Assembly (NCBI GenBank): GCA_025354165.1
Contig: JANXNI010000086.1
Location: 1 to 64,000, forward strand
DNA from: Burkholderiales bacterium
Lineage (GTDB): Bacteria; Pseudomonadota; Gammaproteobacteria; Burkholderiales; Casimicrobiaceae
DNA length: 64,000 nt
Reading direction: 5' to 3'
In this document: positions 42,794 to 52,348 of the stretch, piece by piece
How the letters are laid out: every line of letters begins with the position of its first letter
How positions within the stretch are numbered: position 1 is the stretch's first letter
Translations under genes and position numbers: made by a program
The notes under the pieces: generated by a model
The model's database searches: none
What the model was told of the DNA's origin: nothing
What the model saw: only the letters and a program-made list of their open reading frames with translations

Positions 42794-43207
42794 ATGTCCG
42801 ACACGCCTCTAGCCAAGTCCCGCGCCCGACCGGTGTACCGAAACATTGGTTTCGGCGACTTGGCGCACTATCGTCTGCCGATCCCGGGCATCGCCTCCAT
42901 CGTGCATCGTGTGACTGGGATTGCGCTGTTTGTCTGTCTGCTGTTTTTGCTCGCGATGCTGCAAATGAGCCTTAAGTCGGAGGCGGGTTTCGAGGCATTT
43001 CGTACGGTGGTCTGGGCTAACCCGATCGCCAAAATCGTGCTGCTCGGACTTTTGTTTGCGCTGATTTTTCACCTCGTTGCCGGTATTCGGCACCTGATCC
43101 AGGACGCCACCGTCTGGCTTGATCTGGCGGCTGGTCGCAGAACTGCATTTGCCGTGTTCGGCATCAGTGTGGTGCTGACTGCGCTCGTCGCGTGGAGGCT
43201 GGTGTAA
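42794..43207 (+). CDS. sdhC: Succinate dehydrogenase cytochrome b556 subunit
   Basis: A 137-residue membrane anchor. It has RPVYRNIGFGDLAHYRLPIPG and the family stretch SIVHRVTGIALFV, with the heme-binding His in FHLVAGIRHLIQD. Three membrane helices are clear. GGAG lies 10 bases before the ATG. The 3' end overlaps sdhD by TAATG. It anchors the SdhAB catalytic pair and holds heme b and the quinone site with SdhD. Confidence 0.95.
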   Translation: MSDTPLAKSRARPVYRNIGFGDLAHYRLPIPGIASIVHRVTGIALFVCLLFLLAMLQMSLKSEAGFEAFRTVVWANPIAKIVLLGLLFALIFHLVAGIRHLIQDATVWLDLAAGRRTAFAVFGISVVLTALVAWRLV

Positions 43208-43542
43208 TGGCTGCCTCATCAAAATTCGTGTCTGAATGGTGGTTGCAGCGGATCAGCGCCGTGATCGTAGCGGCTTATGTCGCGCTCGTGCTCATCCTGC
43301 TCATGGTTTATGGCACGCCGAACGCGCTCCAGTGGCAGGGTTTGTTCGCCAATGTCGGGTTCAAACTGGCCACAATTCTCGCGATCATCGCAACGGCCTA
43401 TCACGGGCTCGTCGGCACGCTGCATGTGTGGCCCGACTACGTGAAAAACCGCGCCGTGCTTTCGGTGTTAAACGCGTACACCTGGGTCGCGGCAGTGGCG
43501 GTCGTGCTGTGGGCCGTCTACATCCTCTTTGGTTTGAAATAA
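43207..43542 (+). CDS. sdhD: Succinate dehydrogenase membrane anchor subunit
   Basis: A 111-residue membrane protein with three helices. WWLQRISAVIVAAYVALVL opens the first, the quinone/heme-side His is in AYHGLVGTLHVWPDYVKN, and VAAVAVVLWAVYILFGLK ends the last. The start ATG 43207 shares bases with the sdhC stop (TAATG). An upstream ATG at 43192 would add five residues inside sdhC and is less likely. Confidence 0.94.
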   Translation: MAASSKFVSEWWLQRISAVIVAAYVALVLILLMVYGTPNALQWQGLFANVGFKLATILAIIATAYHGLVGTLHVWPDYVKNRAVLSVLNAYTWVAAVAVVLWAVYILFGLK

Positions 43543-43555
43543 GGGCAACGATTTA

Positions 43556-45340
43556 ATGGCTCTCGCAGTACATAAATATGACGCAGTGGTGATCGGTGCC
43601 GGTGGTGCTGGCATGCGCTGTTCCCTGCAGTTGGCGCGCGCTGGTTTGCGCGTCGCGGTTCTGTCCAAAGTGTTCCCTACGCGGTCGCATACGGTTGCAG
43701 CGCAAGGGGGCATTGGTGCCTCACTCGGCAACATGGACGAGGACAACTGGCACTACCACTTCTACGACACGGTGAAGGGTTCCGACTGGCTCGGCGATCA
43801 GGACGCCATCGAGTTCATGTGCCGTGAAGCGCCCAAGGTTGTCTATGAGCTTGAGCACATGGGCATGCCGTTTGACCGTAATCCGGACGGTACGATTTAT
43901 CAGCGCCCGTTCGGCGGTCATAGCGCGAATTACGGTGAAAAGCCGGTACCACGTGCGTGTGCAGCGGCGGATCGCACGGGCCACGCGATGCTGCATACGC
44001 TCTACCAACAGAACGTAAAAAGCAACACGACGTTCTTCGTTGAATGGATGGCGCTGGACATCATTCGCGATGCCGAAGGCGACGTGGTTGGCGTCACCGC
44101 GCTTGAAATGGAAACCGGTGAGATGGCGATCTTCCACGCGAAATGCGTGTTGTTCGCCACCGGCGGCGCTGGGCGAATCTTCGCTGCGTCAACCAACGCC
44201 TTCATCAATACTGGCGACGGCTTGGGCATGGCTGCGCGCGCAGGCATTCCGCTCGAAGACATGGAGTTCTGGCAATTCCATCCGACGGGCGTGCACAACG
44301 CGGGCGTGCTCCTGACCGAAGGCTGCCGTGGCGAAGGCGCCATTCTGCGCAACAAAGATGGCGAGCGCTTCATGGAGCGCTACGCACCAAAGTTGAAGGA
44401 TCTCGCGCCGCGTGACTTTGTGTCTCGCTGCATGGATCAGGAAATCAAGGAAGGTCGCGGTTGTGGTCCGAATGGCGATTACATCGCGCTTGACCTGACG
44501 CATCTGGGTGCCGAAACGATCATGAAGCGTTTGCCTTCAGTTCACGAGATTGGCAAGAACTTCGCGAACGTTGATGTGATCAAAGAGCCGATCCCGGTGG
44601 TGCCGACGATTCACTATCAAATGGGCGGCATTCCGACGAGTATTCACGGTCAAGTGGTGGTGCCGAAGGGCGATAACCCGGCTTCCGTCATCAACGGCTT
44701 GTATGCGATTGGCGAATGCTCCTGCGTGTCTGTGCATGGTGCAAATCGCCTCGGTACGAACTCGCTGCTGGATCTTCTCGTGTTCGGTCGTGCGGCGGGG
44801 AACCACCTGATTGCGACGGCCCTTTCAAGCAAGGCGTTCAAGCCTTTGCCAGCCAACGCCGCGGACTACTCGCTGTCGCGCGTCGCGAAGCTCGACAGCT
44901 CAACTGGCGGCGAATATCCGCAGGATGTCGCGAACGATTTGCGCAAATCCATGCAATTGCACGCGGGCGTTTTCCGCACGCAAAAGACGATGGACGAAGG
45001 TGTGGTTCAAGTGCTCGCAATTGCTGAGCGCGCAGAAAATCTGTCGCTCAAAGACAAGTCCAAAGTGTTCAACACGGCGCGCATTGAAGCGCTCGAAGTT
45101 GCGAATCTCATGGAAGCCGCGAAAGCCACGATGGTCTCCGCAGCAGCGCGTCATGAAAGCCGCGGAGCACACACCGTCGACGACTACGGCGATACCGCCG
45201 AACATCCGCTGGGTCGCAACGACGATACATGGCTCAAGCACACGCTGTGGTTTAGCGAAGGCAATCGCCTCGCGTACAAACCCGTCAACATGAAACCGCT
45301 AACCGTGGACTCGATTCCACTCGCGAAGCGTACGTTCTAA
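43556..45340 (+). CDS. sdhA: Succinate dehydrogenase flavoprotein subunit
   Basis: The catalytic subunit that oxidises succinate to fumarate. FAD is bound covalently at the His in SHTVAAQGGIGASLGN; GAGGAGMRCSL is the dinucleotide fold. Substrate residues occur in FWQFHPTGVHNAG and the RDFVSRC region. The family also has the conserved HGANRLGTNSLLDLLVFGR. Length 594 is typical. It starts 13 bp after sdhD, in an operon with sdhCDB-sdhE. Confidence 0.97.
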   Translation: MALAVHKYDAVVIGAGGAGMRCSLQLARAGLRVAVLSKVFPTRSHTVAAQGGIGASLGNMDEDNWHYHFYDTVKGSDWLGDQDAIEFMCREAPKVVYELEHMGMPFDRNPDGTIYQRPFGGHSANYGEKPVPRACAAADRTGHAMLHTLYQQNVKSNTTFFVEWMALDIIRDAEGDVVGVTALEMETGEMAIFHAKCVLFATGGAGRIFAASTNAFINTGDGLGMAARAGIPLEDMEFWQFHPTGVHNAGVLLTEGCRGEGAILRNKDGERFMERYAPKLKDLAPRDFVSRCMDQEIKEGRGCGPNGDYIALDLTHLGAETIMKRLPSVHEIGKNFANVDVIKEPIPVVPTIHYQMGGIPTSIHGQVVVPKGDNPASVINGLYAIGECSCVSVHGANRLGTNSLLDLLVFGRAAGNHLIATALSSKAFKPLPANAADYSLSRVAKLDSSTGGEYPQDVANDLRKSMQLHAGVFRTQKTMDEGVVQVLAIAERAENLSLKDKSKVFNTARIEALEVANLMEAAKATMVSAAARHESRGAHTVDDYGDTAEHPLGRNDDTWLKHTLWFSEGNRLAYKPVNMKPLTVDSIPLAKRTF

Positions 45341-45358
45341 TTTTTTGGGCAAGTAATC

Positions 45359-46075
45359 ATGGCTGAAACCATCACCAAACGTACTTTCGAAATCTATCGC
45401 TACAACCCGGACGATGGCGCGAAGCCGACGATGAAAACCTACGAGGTAGAACTCGACGGCTCCGAGCGCATGTTGCTCGACGCGTTGATGAAACTCAAAA
45501 AGCAGGATGATTCCATCAGCTTCCGCCGCTCCTGCCGCGAAGGCGTGTGCGGGTCAGATGCGATGAACATCAACGGCAAAAACGGACTCGCGTGTTTAAC
45601 CAACATGCTCACACTGCCGCAAAAAATCACGCTGCGCCCGTTGCCCGGCTTGCCCGTGGTGCGCGACCTGATCGTGGACATGAGCCAGTTCTTCAAGCAG
45701 TACCACTCGATCAAACCCTACGTCGTTAACGAGACGGTCCCACCGGAAAAAGAGCGCCTACAAAGCCAAGAGGATCGTGATCAATTGAACGGTCTATACG
45801 AGTGCATTTTGTGCGCCTGCTGCTCGACAAGCTGCCCAAGCTTCTGGTGGAACCCCGACAAGTTTGTTGGCCCGGCCGGTCTGCTTGCGGCCTATCGCTT
45901 TGTGGCTGACAGCCGCGATCTGGACACTGAAAGCCGGCTCGACAATCTTGAAGATCCGTATCGGTTGTTCCGCTGCCACACCATCATGAACTGCGTGGAC
46001 GTCTGTCCGAAAGGCCTGAATCCGACACGGGCAATTGGCAAGCTCAAAGAATTGCTCGTCAAGCGCGCCGCCTGA
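45359..46075 (+). CDS. sdhB: Succinate dehydrogenase iron-sulphur subunit
   Basis: It carries the electrons from SdhA to quinone. The [2Fe-2S] cysteines are in SCREGVCGSDAMNINGKNG and its following LAC, the [4Fe-4S] set in CILCACCSTSCPSFW, and the [3Fe-4S] set in CHTIMNCVDVCPKGLNP. Length 238 is usual. It begins 18 bp after sdhA. The sdhE start follows 19 bp after the stop. Confidence 0.97.
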   Translation: MAETITKRTFEIYRYNPDDGAKPTMKTYEVELDGSERMLLDALMKLKKQDDSISFRRSCREGVCGSDAMNINGKNGLACLTNMLTLPQKITLRPLPGLPVVRDLIVDMSQFFKQYHSIKPYVVNETVPPEKERLQSQEDRDQLNGLYECILCACCSTSCPSFWWNPDKFVGPAGLLAAYRFVADSRDLDTESRLDNLEDPYRLFRCHTIMNCVDVCPKGLNPTRAIGKLKELLVKRAA

Positions 46076-46094
46076 GGTGTCGGCGCTTCACTCC

Positions 46095-46349
46095 ATGCTG
46101 ACCGATCTCGAAGTCTCCAAACTGCGTTGGCGTTGCCGCCGCGGCTTTCTGGAGAACGACCTGATTCTCACCCGACTCCTGGAGCGTCGCGGCGCGAACT
46201 TTTCCGAGGCCGAACATGTCCAGTTACTGTCCCTGATTGCGCTTGATGACAACGACTTGTGGGAAATTATTGCGGGGCGCACCGAAGTGTTCCCGGAAGG
46301 TGCCGCCGACATGGTGGCTACTTTGCGCGAAACGCGCGTCACCCATTGA
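46095..46349 (+). CDS. sdhE: FAD assembly factor SdhE
   Basis: An 84-residue protein that helps attach FAD to SdhA. The family signature RxRRGxxE-like is WRCRRGFLENDLILTRLL, and the rest is a five-helix bundle (AEHVQLLSLIALDDNDLWEII). An earlier in-frame GTG at 46077 would add six residues; neither start has a strong ribosome binding site. It is placed right after sdhB, as in most proteobacteria of this group. Confidence 0.92.
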   Translation: MLTDLEVSKLRWRCRRGFLENDLILTRLLERRGANFSEAEHVQLLSLIALDDNDLWEIIAGRTEVFPEGAADMVATLRETRVTH

Positions 46350-46444
46350 AATAGCTACTGAATGTTGAAACGATAAAAAAATAGTTCGCGACTTGAGACT
46401 GCCTTAAAAACTGAACCCTGATTGATTGAATCGGAGACCCCCAA

Positions 46445-47761
46445 ATGACCGCTTCCACTGCCTCCTCGACTGCAACACTCTCCTTCAGCGACGGCTCGCC
46501 GAGCGTTGAATTTCCTGTCCTCAAAGGAACCGTTGGCCCCGACGTTGTTGACATTAAAACGTTGTACGCCAAGACCGGAAAATTCACGTACGACCCCGGC
46601 TTCATGTCGACAGCGGCGTGTCGCTCGGCGATCACCTACATCGACGGTGACAAGGGCGAGCTGTTGTATCGTGGTTATCCGATTGAGCAGATCGCGACCA
46701 ATTGCGATTACCTGGAGACCTGTTACCTGTTGCTCAACGGAGAGCTGCCGAATACGGATCAAAAGACGGCGTTCGTCGACAACGTCACCCATCACACGAT
46801 GGTGCATGAACAAATGCAATTTTTCCTGCGTGGCTTCCGCCGCGATGCGCATCCGATGGCGATCATGACCGGTCTGGTCGGTGCGTTGTCCGCGTTCTAT
46901 CACGACACGCTGGACATTCACAATCCAGAGCATCGCCACATTGCAGCGATTCGCCTGATTGCAAAGATGCCAACGCTCGTCGCGATGACGCACAAGTATT
47001 CAGCGGGTCAGCCAATGATCTATCCGAAAAACGATTTGTCGTATTCCGCGAACTTCATGCGCATGATGTTTGCCACGCCGTGTGAAGAATACAAAGTCAA
47101 CGACGTTCTGGTTCGTGCGCTGGATCGCATTTTTATTCTGCACGCCGACCACGAGCAAAACGCATCGACTTCGACCGTTCGTTTGTGTGGCTCGTCCGGC
47201 ACCAATCCGTACGCGGCGATTGCGGCCGGTGTTGCCTGCCTGTGGGGCCCAGCGCACGGCGGTGCCAACGAAGCGGCGCTGTCAATGCTGCTTGATATTC
47301 AGAAGACCGGCGGTGTCGAAAAAATTGGCGAATTCATCACCGCCGTGAAAGACAAAAATTCACAGGTTCGCCTGATGGGCTTTGGCCATCGCGTTTACAA
47401 AAACTACGATCCTCGCGCCAAGCTGATGCGTGAGACCTGCTACGAGGTGCTGGGCGAACTTGGCCTGGAAAATGATCCGCTATTCAAACTGGCAATGGAG
47501 CTGGAGCGCATCGCGTTGTCCGATGACTATTTCGTGTCGCGCAAGCTCTACCCGAACGTCGACTTCTACTCCGGCATTGTGCAGCGAGCACTCGGCATCC
47601 CGACCGCACTGTTCACCGCGAACTTCGCATTGGCCCGTACCGTTGGCTGGATTGCGCAACTGAACGAAATGCTGGCCGACCCGGATCAAAAGATCGGTCG
47701 CCCGCGTCAGTTGTTCACCGGCGCAACGAGCCGCAACGTGCTGCCATTGAATCAGCGCTAA
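46445..47761 (+). CDS. gltA: Citrate synthase
   Basis: Type II citrate synthase of 438 residues. The conserved active-site residues are in [31 protein letters not shown] and [16 protein letters not shown]. Length, and the N-terminal extra domain with [16 protein letters not shown], separate it from PrpC at 36806. CGGAG lies 8 bases before ATG. It is in the same direction as sdhE, 95 bp away, and may have its own promoter there. The gene's product makes citrate from oxaloacetate for AcnB. Confidence 0.97.
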   Translation: MTASTASSTATLSFSDGSPSVEFPVLKGTVGPDVVDIKTLYAKTGKFTYDPGFMSTAACRSAITYIDGDKGELLYRGYPIEQIATNCDYLETCYLLLNGELPNTDQKTAFVDNVTHHTMVHEQMQFFLRGFRRDAHPMAIMTGLVGALSAFYHDTLDIHNPEHRHIAAIRLIAKMPTLVAMTHKYSAGQPMIYPKNDLSYSANFMRMMFATPCEEYKVNDVLVRALDRIFILHADHEQNASTSTVRLCGSSGTNPYAAIAAGVACLWGPAHGGANEAALSMLLDIQKTGGVEKIGEFITAVKDKNSQVRLMGFGHRVYKNYDPRAKLMRETCYEVLGELGLENDPLFKLAMELERIALSDDYFVSRKLYPNVDFYSGIVQRALGIPTALFTANFALARTVGWIAQLNEMLADPDQKIGRPRQLFTGATSRNVLPLNQR

Positions 47762-47768
47762 TCAGATT

Positions 47769-47790
47769 CCCTCTCCGTCACAGGAGAGGG
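47769..47790. repeat. CCCTCTCC hairpin between gltA and sucA
   Basis: CCCTCTCC, a GTCACA loop and GGAGAGGG form an 8-bp stem starting 7 bp past the gltA stop. It could slow transcription or protect the gltA mRNA end. It has no U run and may be one more small palindromic repeat. Confidence 0.55.
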
Positions 47791-47819
47791 GCAATACGTA
47801 ACCAAGGGAGCCCCACTCC

Positions 47820-50657
47820 ATGATGAACGAACTGCAACAAACCTCCGCGATTTTCGGCGGCAACATGCCCTACATTGAGGAGCAGTACGAGAACTATCTC
47901 GCCGACCCTGCCTCGGTTGATCAAAAGTGGCGCGACTATTTCGATGCCATGCGCGCGGGATCCAAAGACGTGGCGCATCAGCCCGTGATTGATGCATTCG
48001 CCAAGATGGCGAAATCGCGAAAAGCCGCGACTGCAAGCATCGACGTAACACTCATGGACAAGCAGCTGGGCGTGATGAAGTTAATTCACGCTTACCGTTT
48101 TGTTGGCGGACGCATCGCAGATATCGACCCTCTGAAACGGCAGGCAGTGCCGTTTATCAAGGAGCTTGATCACAAGCACTACGGACTTACCGACAGCGAT
48201 ATGGAGACTGAATTCTCCACGGGCATTTTCTCGGTGAATGGTCAGAGTCGCGCCAAGCTCCGCGACATCATGGCAACACTCAAAGAAACCTACTGTCGCA
48301 CCGTCGCCGTTGAGTACATGTACATGGCCAACGAAGATGAGCGTGAGTGGTTGCGCCAACGTATCGAATCGACACGCCTTCGCCCTTCGTACACTACCGA
48401 ACAGAAGCGGCACATCCTGGAACGACTGACGGCGGCCGAAGGGCTTGAGCGCTATTTACACACCAAATATATGGGGCAAAAGCGCTTCTCGGGCGAGGGC
48501 GGTGATACGGTGATTCCATTGCTGGATCACATGCTGCAAAAGGCGGGTGCGGCGGGTGTTCAGGAGACTGTGATCGCGATGGCACATCGTGGCCGTCTGG
48601 GCGTTTTAGTGAATACCTTCGGCAAGCTTCCAGCGGATTTGTTTGCCGAATTCGAAGGTAAATACGACACTACTTTGTCTGCCGGTGACGTGAAATATCA
48701 CAAGGGCTTTTCGAGCGATATCACTACACCCGGTGGCCCAATGCACATCACGTTGGCGTTCAATCCATCGCATCTGGAAATCGTCAACCCGGTTGTGGTT
48801 GGCTCCGTGCGCGCGCGTCAACACCGTCGCGGAGACACTACGGGTAAGCAGGTGCTCGGCATTCTGTTACACGGAGATGCAGCCGTTGCCGGTCAGGGTG
48901 TTGTGCAAGAGACGCTTGCGCTGTCGCAAACGCGGCATTACGGCACCGGTGGCACGATGCATATCGTGATCAACAATCAAATTGGATTCACAACAAGCGA
49001 TCCACGCGACGTTCGCTCGACGCTGTATTGCACCGACATCGCGAAGATGGCCGAAGTGCCCATCTTTCACGTCAATGCGGACGATCCCGAGGCTTGTCTG
49101 CTGGTTACCGAAATCGCGCTCGACTACCGCAACATTTTTCACAAAGACGTGTTCATCGATCTCGTCTGCTTCCGTCGTCTCGGTCACAACGAGCAGGACG
49201 AGCCGATGGTGACGCAGCCGTTGATGTATAAAAAAATTCACCAGCATCCCGGCACACGAAAGCTCTACGCTGACAAGCTCGAAGCCGAAGGTGTGATCAA
49301 GGCGGGCGAGGCCGACACGATGGTCACCGCATTCCGCGACGCGATGGACAAAGGAACGCATACCAACAAAACAATTCTTTCGAATTACGTCGCGCCTTTC
49401 CAGCAGGACTGGGCGAAGTTTGTTGGCCGCGCGTGGGTCGACGAAGCCGACACAACGGTGCCGCTGAAAACGATCAAGGAGTTGGCCAAAAAACTGACCA
49501 CGATGCCGGAGGGATTCGTCCTGCATTCGCGCGTCGAGAAAATGATCACTGATCGCAAGGCAATGGGCGACGGCAAGTTGCCGCTCGACTGGGGTATGGC
49601 TGAAAATCTGGCGTACGCAACACTGGTAAACGAAGGTGTCGGCATTCGTCTTTCGGGCGAAGATTCCGGGCGTGGCACGTTCTCGCATCGTCACGCCGTG
49701 TTCCACGATCAGAACCGCGAAAAGTGGGACAGCGGCAGCTACACGCCGCTACAGCACATCAAGGCGAAGCAGGGTGATTTTCAGGTTATCGATTCGATTT
49801 TGTCGGAAGAGGCGGTGCTCGGTTTTGAGTACGGTTATTCGACGTCAGAGCCGAACCAGCTCGTGATCTGGGAAGCGCAATTCGGTGACTTCACGAATGG
49901 TGCGCAGGTCGTGATTGATCAGTTCATCAGCTCGGGCGAAGTGAAGTGGGGCCGTGTGTGCGGGCTGACGCTTCTGCTCCCACATGGTTACGAAGGCCAA
50001 GGCCCGGAGCACTCCTCGGCGCGCCCTGAGCGCTTCCTGCAGCTCTGCGCCGAGCACAATATGCAGGTCGTTGTTCCGTCAACACCTGCACAGGTCTATC
50101 ACATGATTCGTCGTCAGATGGTGCGTGATTGGCGGAAACCCTTGATCGTCATGACGCCTAAGTCATTGCTGCGCCACAAAGAAGCCGTGAGTTCACTGCA
50201 AGAGCTGGCTGAGGGTACGTTTCAGACCGTGATTGGCGAGACCGACAAAATCGTCGCCAAGAACGTCAAGCGTGTGATCGCCTGTTCGGGCAAGGTCTAT
50301 TATGAATTGCTCGCACATCGTCGTGAACAGGACATCAAAGACGTTGCCATCATTCGCCTGGAGCAGCAGTACCCGTTCCCGCATGAAGACTTCAAAGCGC
50401 ACCTCAAAAAATTCCCGAACGCCCACGAAATTGTGTGGTGTCAGGAAGAGCCGCAAAATCAGGGGGCCTGGTATCGCCTGATGGCGTACTTCCGGGCCGA
50501 TGTAAAGCCAGAGCAAGTGTTGCTCTACGCGGGCCGTGCTGTCAGCGCGTCGCCTGCGGTCGGTTACCTGTCCAAGCACAATGCGCAGCAGAAGGAACTC
50601 GTCGAGAGTGCCTTCAGCTCGAAGTTGGGCACCGGACAGATGATGACGAATCTCTAA
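47820..50657 (+). CDS. sucA: 2-oxoglutarate dehydrogenase E1 component
   Basis: The thiamine-diphosphate subunit that decarboxylates 2-oxoglutarate, 945 residues. The N-terminus binds E2 (YIEEQYENYLADPASVDQ). The cofactor motif runs from GDAAVAGQGVVQETLAL to HIVINNQIGFTTSDP. HNEQDEPMVTQPLMYK and the late GYEGQGPEHSSARPERFLQL are also strongly conserved. AAGGGAG lies before the ATG. A repeat follows before sucB, but the genes still should be co-transcribed. Confidence 0.97.
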   Translation: MMNELQQTSAIFGGNMPYIEEQYENYLADPASVDQKWRDYFDAMRAGSKDVAHQPVIDAFAKMAKSRKAATASIDVTLMDKQLGVMKLIHAYRFVGGRIADIDPLKRQAVPFIKELDHKHYGLTDSDMETEFSTGIFSVNGQSRAKLRDIMATLKETYCRTVAVEYMYMANEDEREWLRQRIESTRLRPSYTTEQKRHILERLTAAEGLERYLHTKYMGQKRFSGEGGDTVIPLLDHMLQKAGAAGVQETVIAMAHRGRLGVLVNTFGKLPADLFAEFEGKYDTTLSAGDVKYHKGFSSDITTPGGPMHITLAFNPSHLEIVNPVVVGSVRARQHRRGDTTGKQVLGILLHGDAAVAGQGVVQETLALSQTRHYGTGGTMHIVINNQIGFTTSDPRDVRSTLYCTDIAKMAEVPIFHVNADDPEACLLVTEIALDYRNIFHKDVFIDLVCFRRLGHNEQDEPMVTQPLMYKKIHQHPGTRKLYADKLEAEGVIKAGEADTMVTAFRDAMDKGTHTNKTILSNYVAPFQQDWAKFVGRAWVDEADTTVPLKTIKELAKKLTTMPEGFVLHSRVEKMITDRKAMGDGKLPLDWGMAENLAYATLVNEGVGIRLSGEDSGRGTFSHRHAVFHDQNREKWDSGSYTPLQHIKAKQGDFQVIDSILSEEAVLGFEYGYSTSEPNQLVIWEAQFGDFTNGAQVVIDQFISSGEVKWGRVCGLTLLLPHGYEGQGPEHSSARPERFLQLCAEHNMQVVVPSTPAQVYHMIRRQMVRDWRKPLIVMTPKSLLRHKEAVSSLQELAEGTFQTVIGETDKIVAKNVKRVIACSGKVYYELLAHRREQDIKDVAIIRLEQQYPFPHEDFKAHLKKFPNAHEIVWCQEEPQNQGAWYRLMAYFRADVKPEQVLLYAGRAVSASPAVGYLSKHNAQQKELVESAFSSKLGTGQMMTNL

Positions 50658-50664
50658 AACCTTT

Positions 50665-50726
50665 AGTGAACAGTGAGCGGTGAGCAGTGACGAGTCACAG
50701 CGCATCGCTAACTGTTCACTGCTCAC
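50665..50726. repeat. Inverted repeat between sucA and sucB
   Basis: AGTGAACAGT (50665) and GTGAGCAGTGA (50680) are matched in inverted order by ACTGTTCACT (50711) and TCACTGCTCAC (50716). It is a compact palindrome in the 90-bp gap inside the operon, possibly an mRNA processing or attenuation site. Confidence 0.6.
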
Positions 50727-50747
50727 TTCTCACTATTTACACTGATT

Positions 50748-51986
50748 ATGTTGATCGAAATTACAGTCCCGCAACTCGCTGAAGGCACCCCCGAGGGCAC
50801 GCTAGCCGCATGGCACGCGAAAGTGGGCGACGCCGTTAAGCGCGACCAGAACCTGTGCGATATCGAGACCGATAAAGTGGTGCTCGAAACGCCTGCTCAA
50901 GGCGACGGCGTGCTCGTTGAAATAAAGGTGCAATCTGGCGCTACGGTGACGTCCGGTGTCGTGCTCGGCGTGATTGATACGGAGGCGAAAGCGGGCGCCG
51001 CGGCCCCGGTGGGAGCGGCGTTAGCCGCGAATACCTCAGCCCCTACAACTATCGCGCCTGAAGCCGCTCCCACAGCAGTAGCTGCACTTCCCGCCGCCCG
51101 GAAAATGATGGCGGATCAAGGTGTCGACGCTGCAACTGTCCAGGGCACCGGTCGCGGTGATCGCATCACCAAGGGCGACGTGATCGCTGCGGTCGAAGCA
51201 AAGGCCGCTCCCGCGCCCGTCGCGGCCCCTGTAGCTGCAAAGCCAGCACTGGTCTCCGCGCCACCGGTCAGCGTCCCGCTAGGCAATCGCCCGGAGCAAC
51301 GCGTCGCCATGTCGCGACTGCGCATGCGTGTCGCCGAACGCCTCGTGCAAAGCCAATCAACGGCTGCCATTCTGACCACGTTCAACGAGGTCAACATGAA
51401 GCCGATCATTGACCTGCGCACCACATACAAGGATAAATTCGAAAAAGTCCACGGCGTGAAGCTCGGCTTCATGAGCTTCTTCGTCAAAGCTGCCGTGCAT
51501 GCGCTCAAGATGTACCCGGTCGTCAACGCCTCGATTGACGGCACCGACATCGTATATCACGGCTACTACGACATCGGCATCGCCGTCGGGTCGCCACGTG
51601 GCCTCGTCGTGCCAATACTCCGCGACTGCGATCAGATGAGCATCGCAGATATCGAAAAGCAGATCGCGGATTACGGCAAACGCGCTGGTGAAGGCAAGCT
51701 TGGCATCGAAGAATTGACCGGCGGCACATTCACCATTTCCAATGGCGGAACGTTCGGTTCGATGCTTTCCACGCCGATCATCAATCCACCGCAAAGTGCG
51801 ATTCTTGGCGTGCACGCCACGAAAGATCGCGCTGTGGTCGAAGGCGGTCAGATCGTCATTCGTCCGATGAACTACTTAGCTATGAGCTATGACCATCGCA
51901 TCATCGACGGACGTGAAGCCGTCCTGGCGCTGGTTGCGATGAAAGAGGCGCTTGAGGATCCGGCTCGGTTGTTGCTGGATATCTAA
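50748..51986 (+). CDS. sucB: Dihydrolipoamide succinyltransferase (E2)
   Basis: The core of the 2-oxoglutarate dehydrogenase complex, 412 residues. The lipoyl domain has [18 protein letters not shown] with the lipoylated Lys. An alanine/proline-rich linker follows, then the E3-binding domain ([20 protein letters not shown] with [10 protein letters not shown]). A second Ala/Pro linker leads to the catalytic domain, with [14 protein letters not shown] holding the His-Asp pair. The linker residues about 87-109 are encoded by a palindromic repeat of the family also seen between genes. The stop overlaps the next small gene by TAATG. Confidence 0.96.
   Translation: MLIEITVPQLAEGTPEGTLAAWHAKVGDAVKRDQNLCDIETDKVVLETPAQGDGVLVEIKVQSGATVTSGVVLGVIDTEAKAGAAAPVGAALAANTSAPTTIAPEAAPTAVAALPAARKMMADQGVDAATVQGTGRGDRITKGDVIAAVEAKAAPAPVAAPVAAKPALVSAPPVSVPLGNRPEQRVAMSRLRMRVAERLVQSQSTAAILTTFNEVNMKPIIDLRTTYKDKFEKVHGVKLGFMSFFVKAAVHALKMYPVVNASIDGTDIVYHGYYDIGIAVGSPRGLVVPILRDCDQMSIADIEKQIADYGKRAGEGKLGIEELTGGTFTISNGGTFGSMLSTPIINPPQSAILGVHATKDRAVVEGGQIVIRPMNYLAMSYDHRIIDGREAVLALVAMKEALEDPARLLLDI
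51008..51075. repeat. GTGGGAGCGG-family repeat inside the SucB linker coding region
   Basis: The left arm GGTGGGAGCGGCGTTAGCCG with CGA and the right arm ATCGCGCCTGAAGCCGCTCC with CACAG flank about 20 bp. It encodes [20 protein letters not shown] and PTA, an Ala-rich stretch that fits an E2 linker. It is shorter than the 82-93 bp copies, so a piece of the middle may be lost. Confidence 0.65.
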
Positions 51987-52264
51987 TGTTCACCGATACG
52001 CCCACGTCCGTTCGCATGTGGCAGATATTGTTCGGGATCATTGCGATCACGAACGCGCCGGCGTTGTTCGACGGGACGAGTCCACCGCTACCCTCGTGGT
52101 TGGGTGTGATTGGGTTCGTAATGTTTTGCGTGTCCTATCAGTTTCGCCATCAGAGAATCTCCCTTGCTGAGGCTGGCACCAAGATGTCGACCGTCGAGCA
52201 GGTGACATTCGGGCTGGGAATCGCTGCGCTTTTGGCGCGGGTTGCGCTTCGCTTTAACGCGTAG
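51986..52264 (+). CDS. Small membrane protein coupled to sucB
   Basis: A 92-residue protein with two or three hydrophobic segments (MWQILFGIIAITNAPALF, LGVIGFVMFCVSYQF, VTFGLGIAALLARVAL). It starts with an ATG that shares the sucB stop (TAATG), so it is translated after sucB. I do not recognise it. A GTAGGGTGGGCA repeat separates it from lpd. Nothing in it suggests an enzyme. Confidence 0.65.
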   Translation: MFTDTPTSVRMWQILFGIIAITNAPALFDGTSPPLPSWLGVIGFVMFCVSYQFRHQRISLAEAGTKMSTVEQVTFGLGIAALLARVALRFNA

Positions 52265-52267
52265 CCG

Positions 52268-52339
52268 CGTAGGGTGGGCACTCAGTGCCCGCCATTTGGC
52301 TAATTTACGAACGCGTGGGCAGAGGCTGCCCACCCTACG
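52268..52339. repeat. GTAGGGTGGGCA-family palindromic repeat pair
   Basis: CGTAGGGTGGGCACTCAGTG with CCCGCC at the left and GCGTGGGCAGAGGCTGCCCA with CCCTACG at the right form an inverted pair in the gap before lpd. Each half is itself a small hairpin. Related sequences occur at 12872-12945 and 19557-19580. Confidence 0.7.
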
Positions 52340-52348
52340 AAAGCAGGT

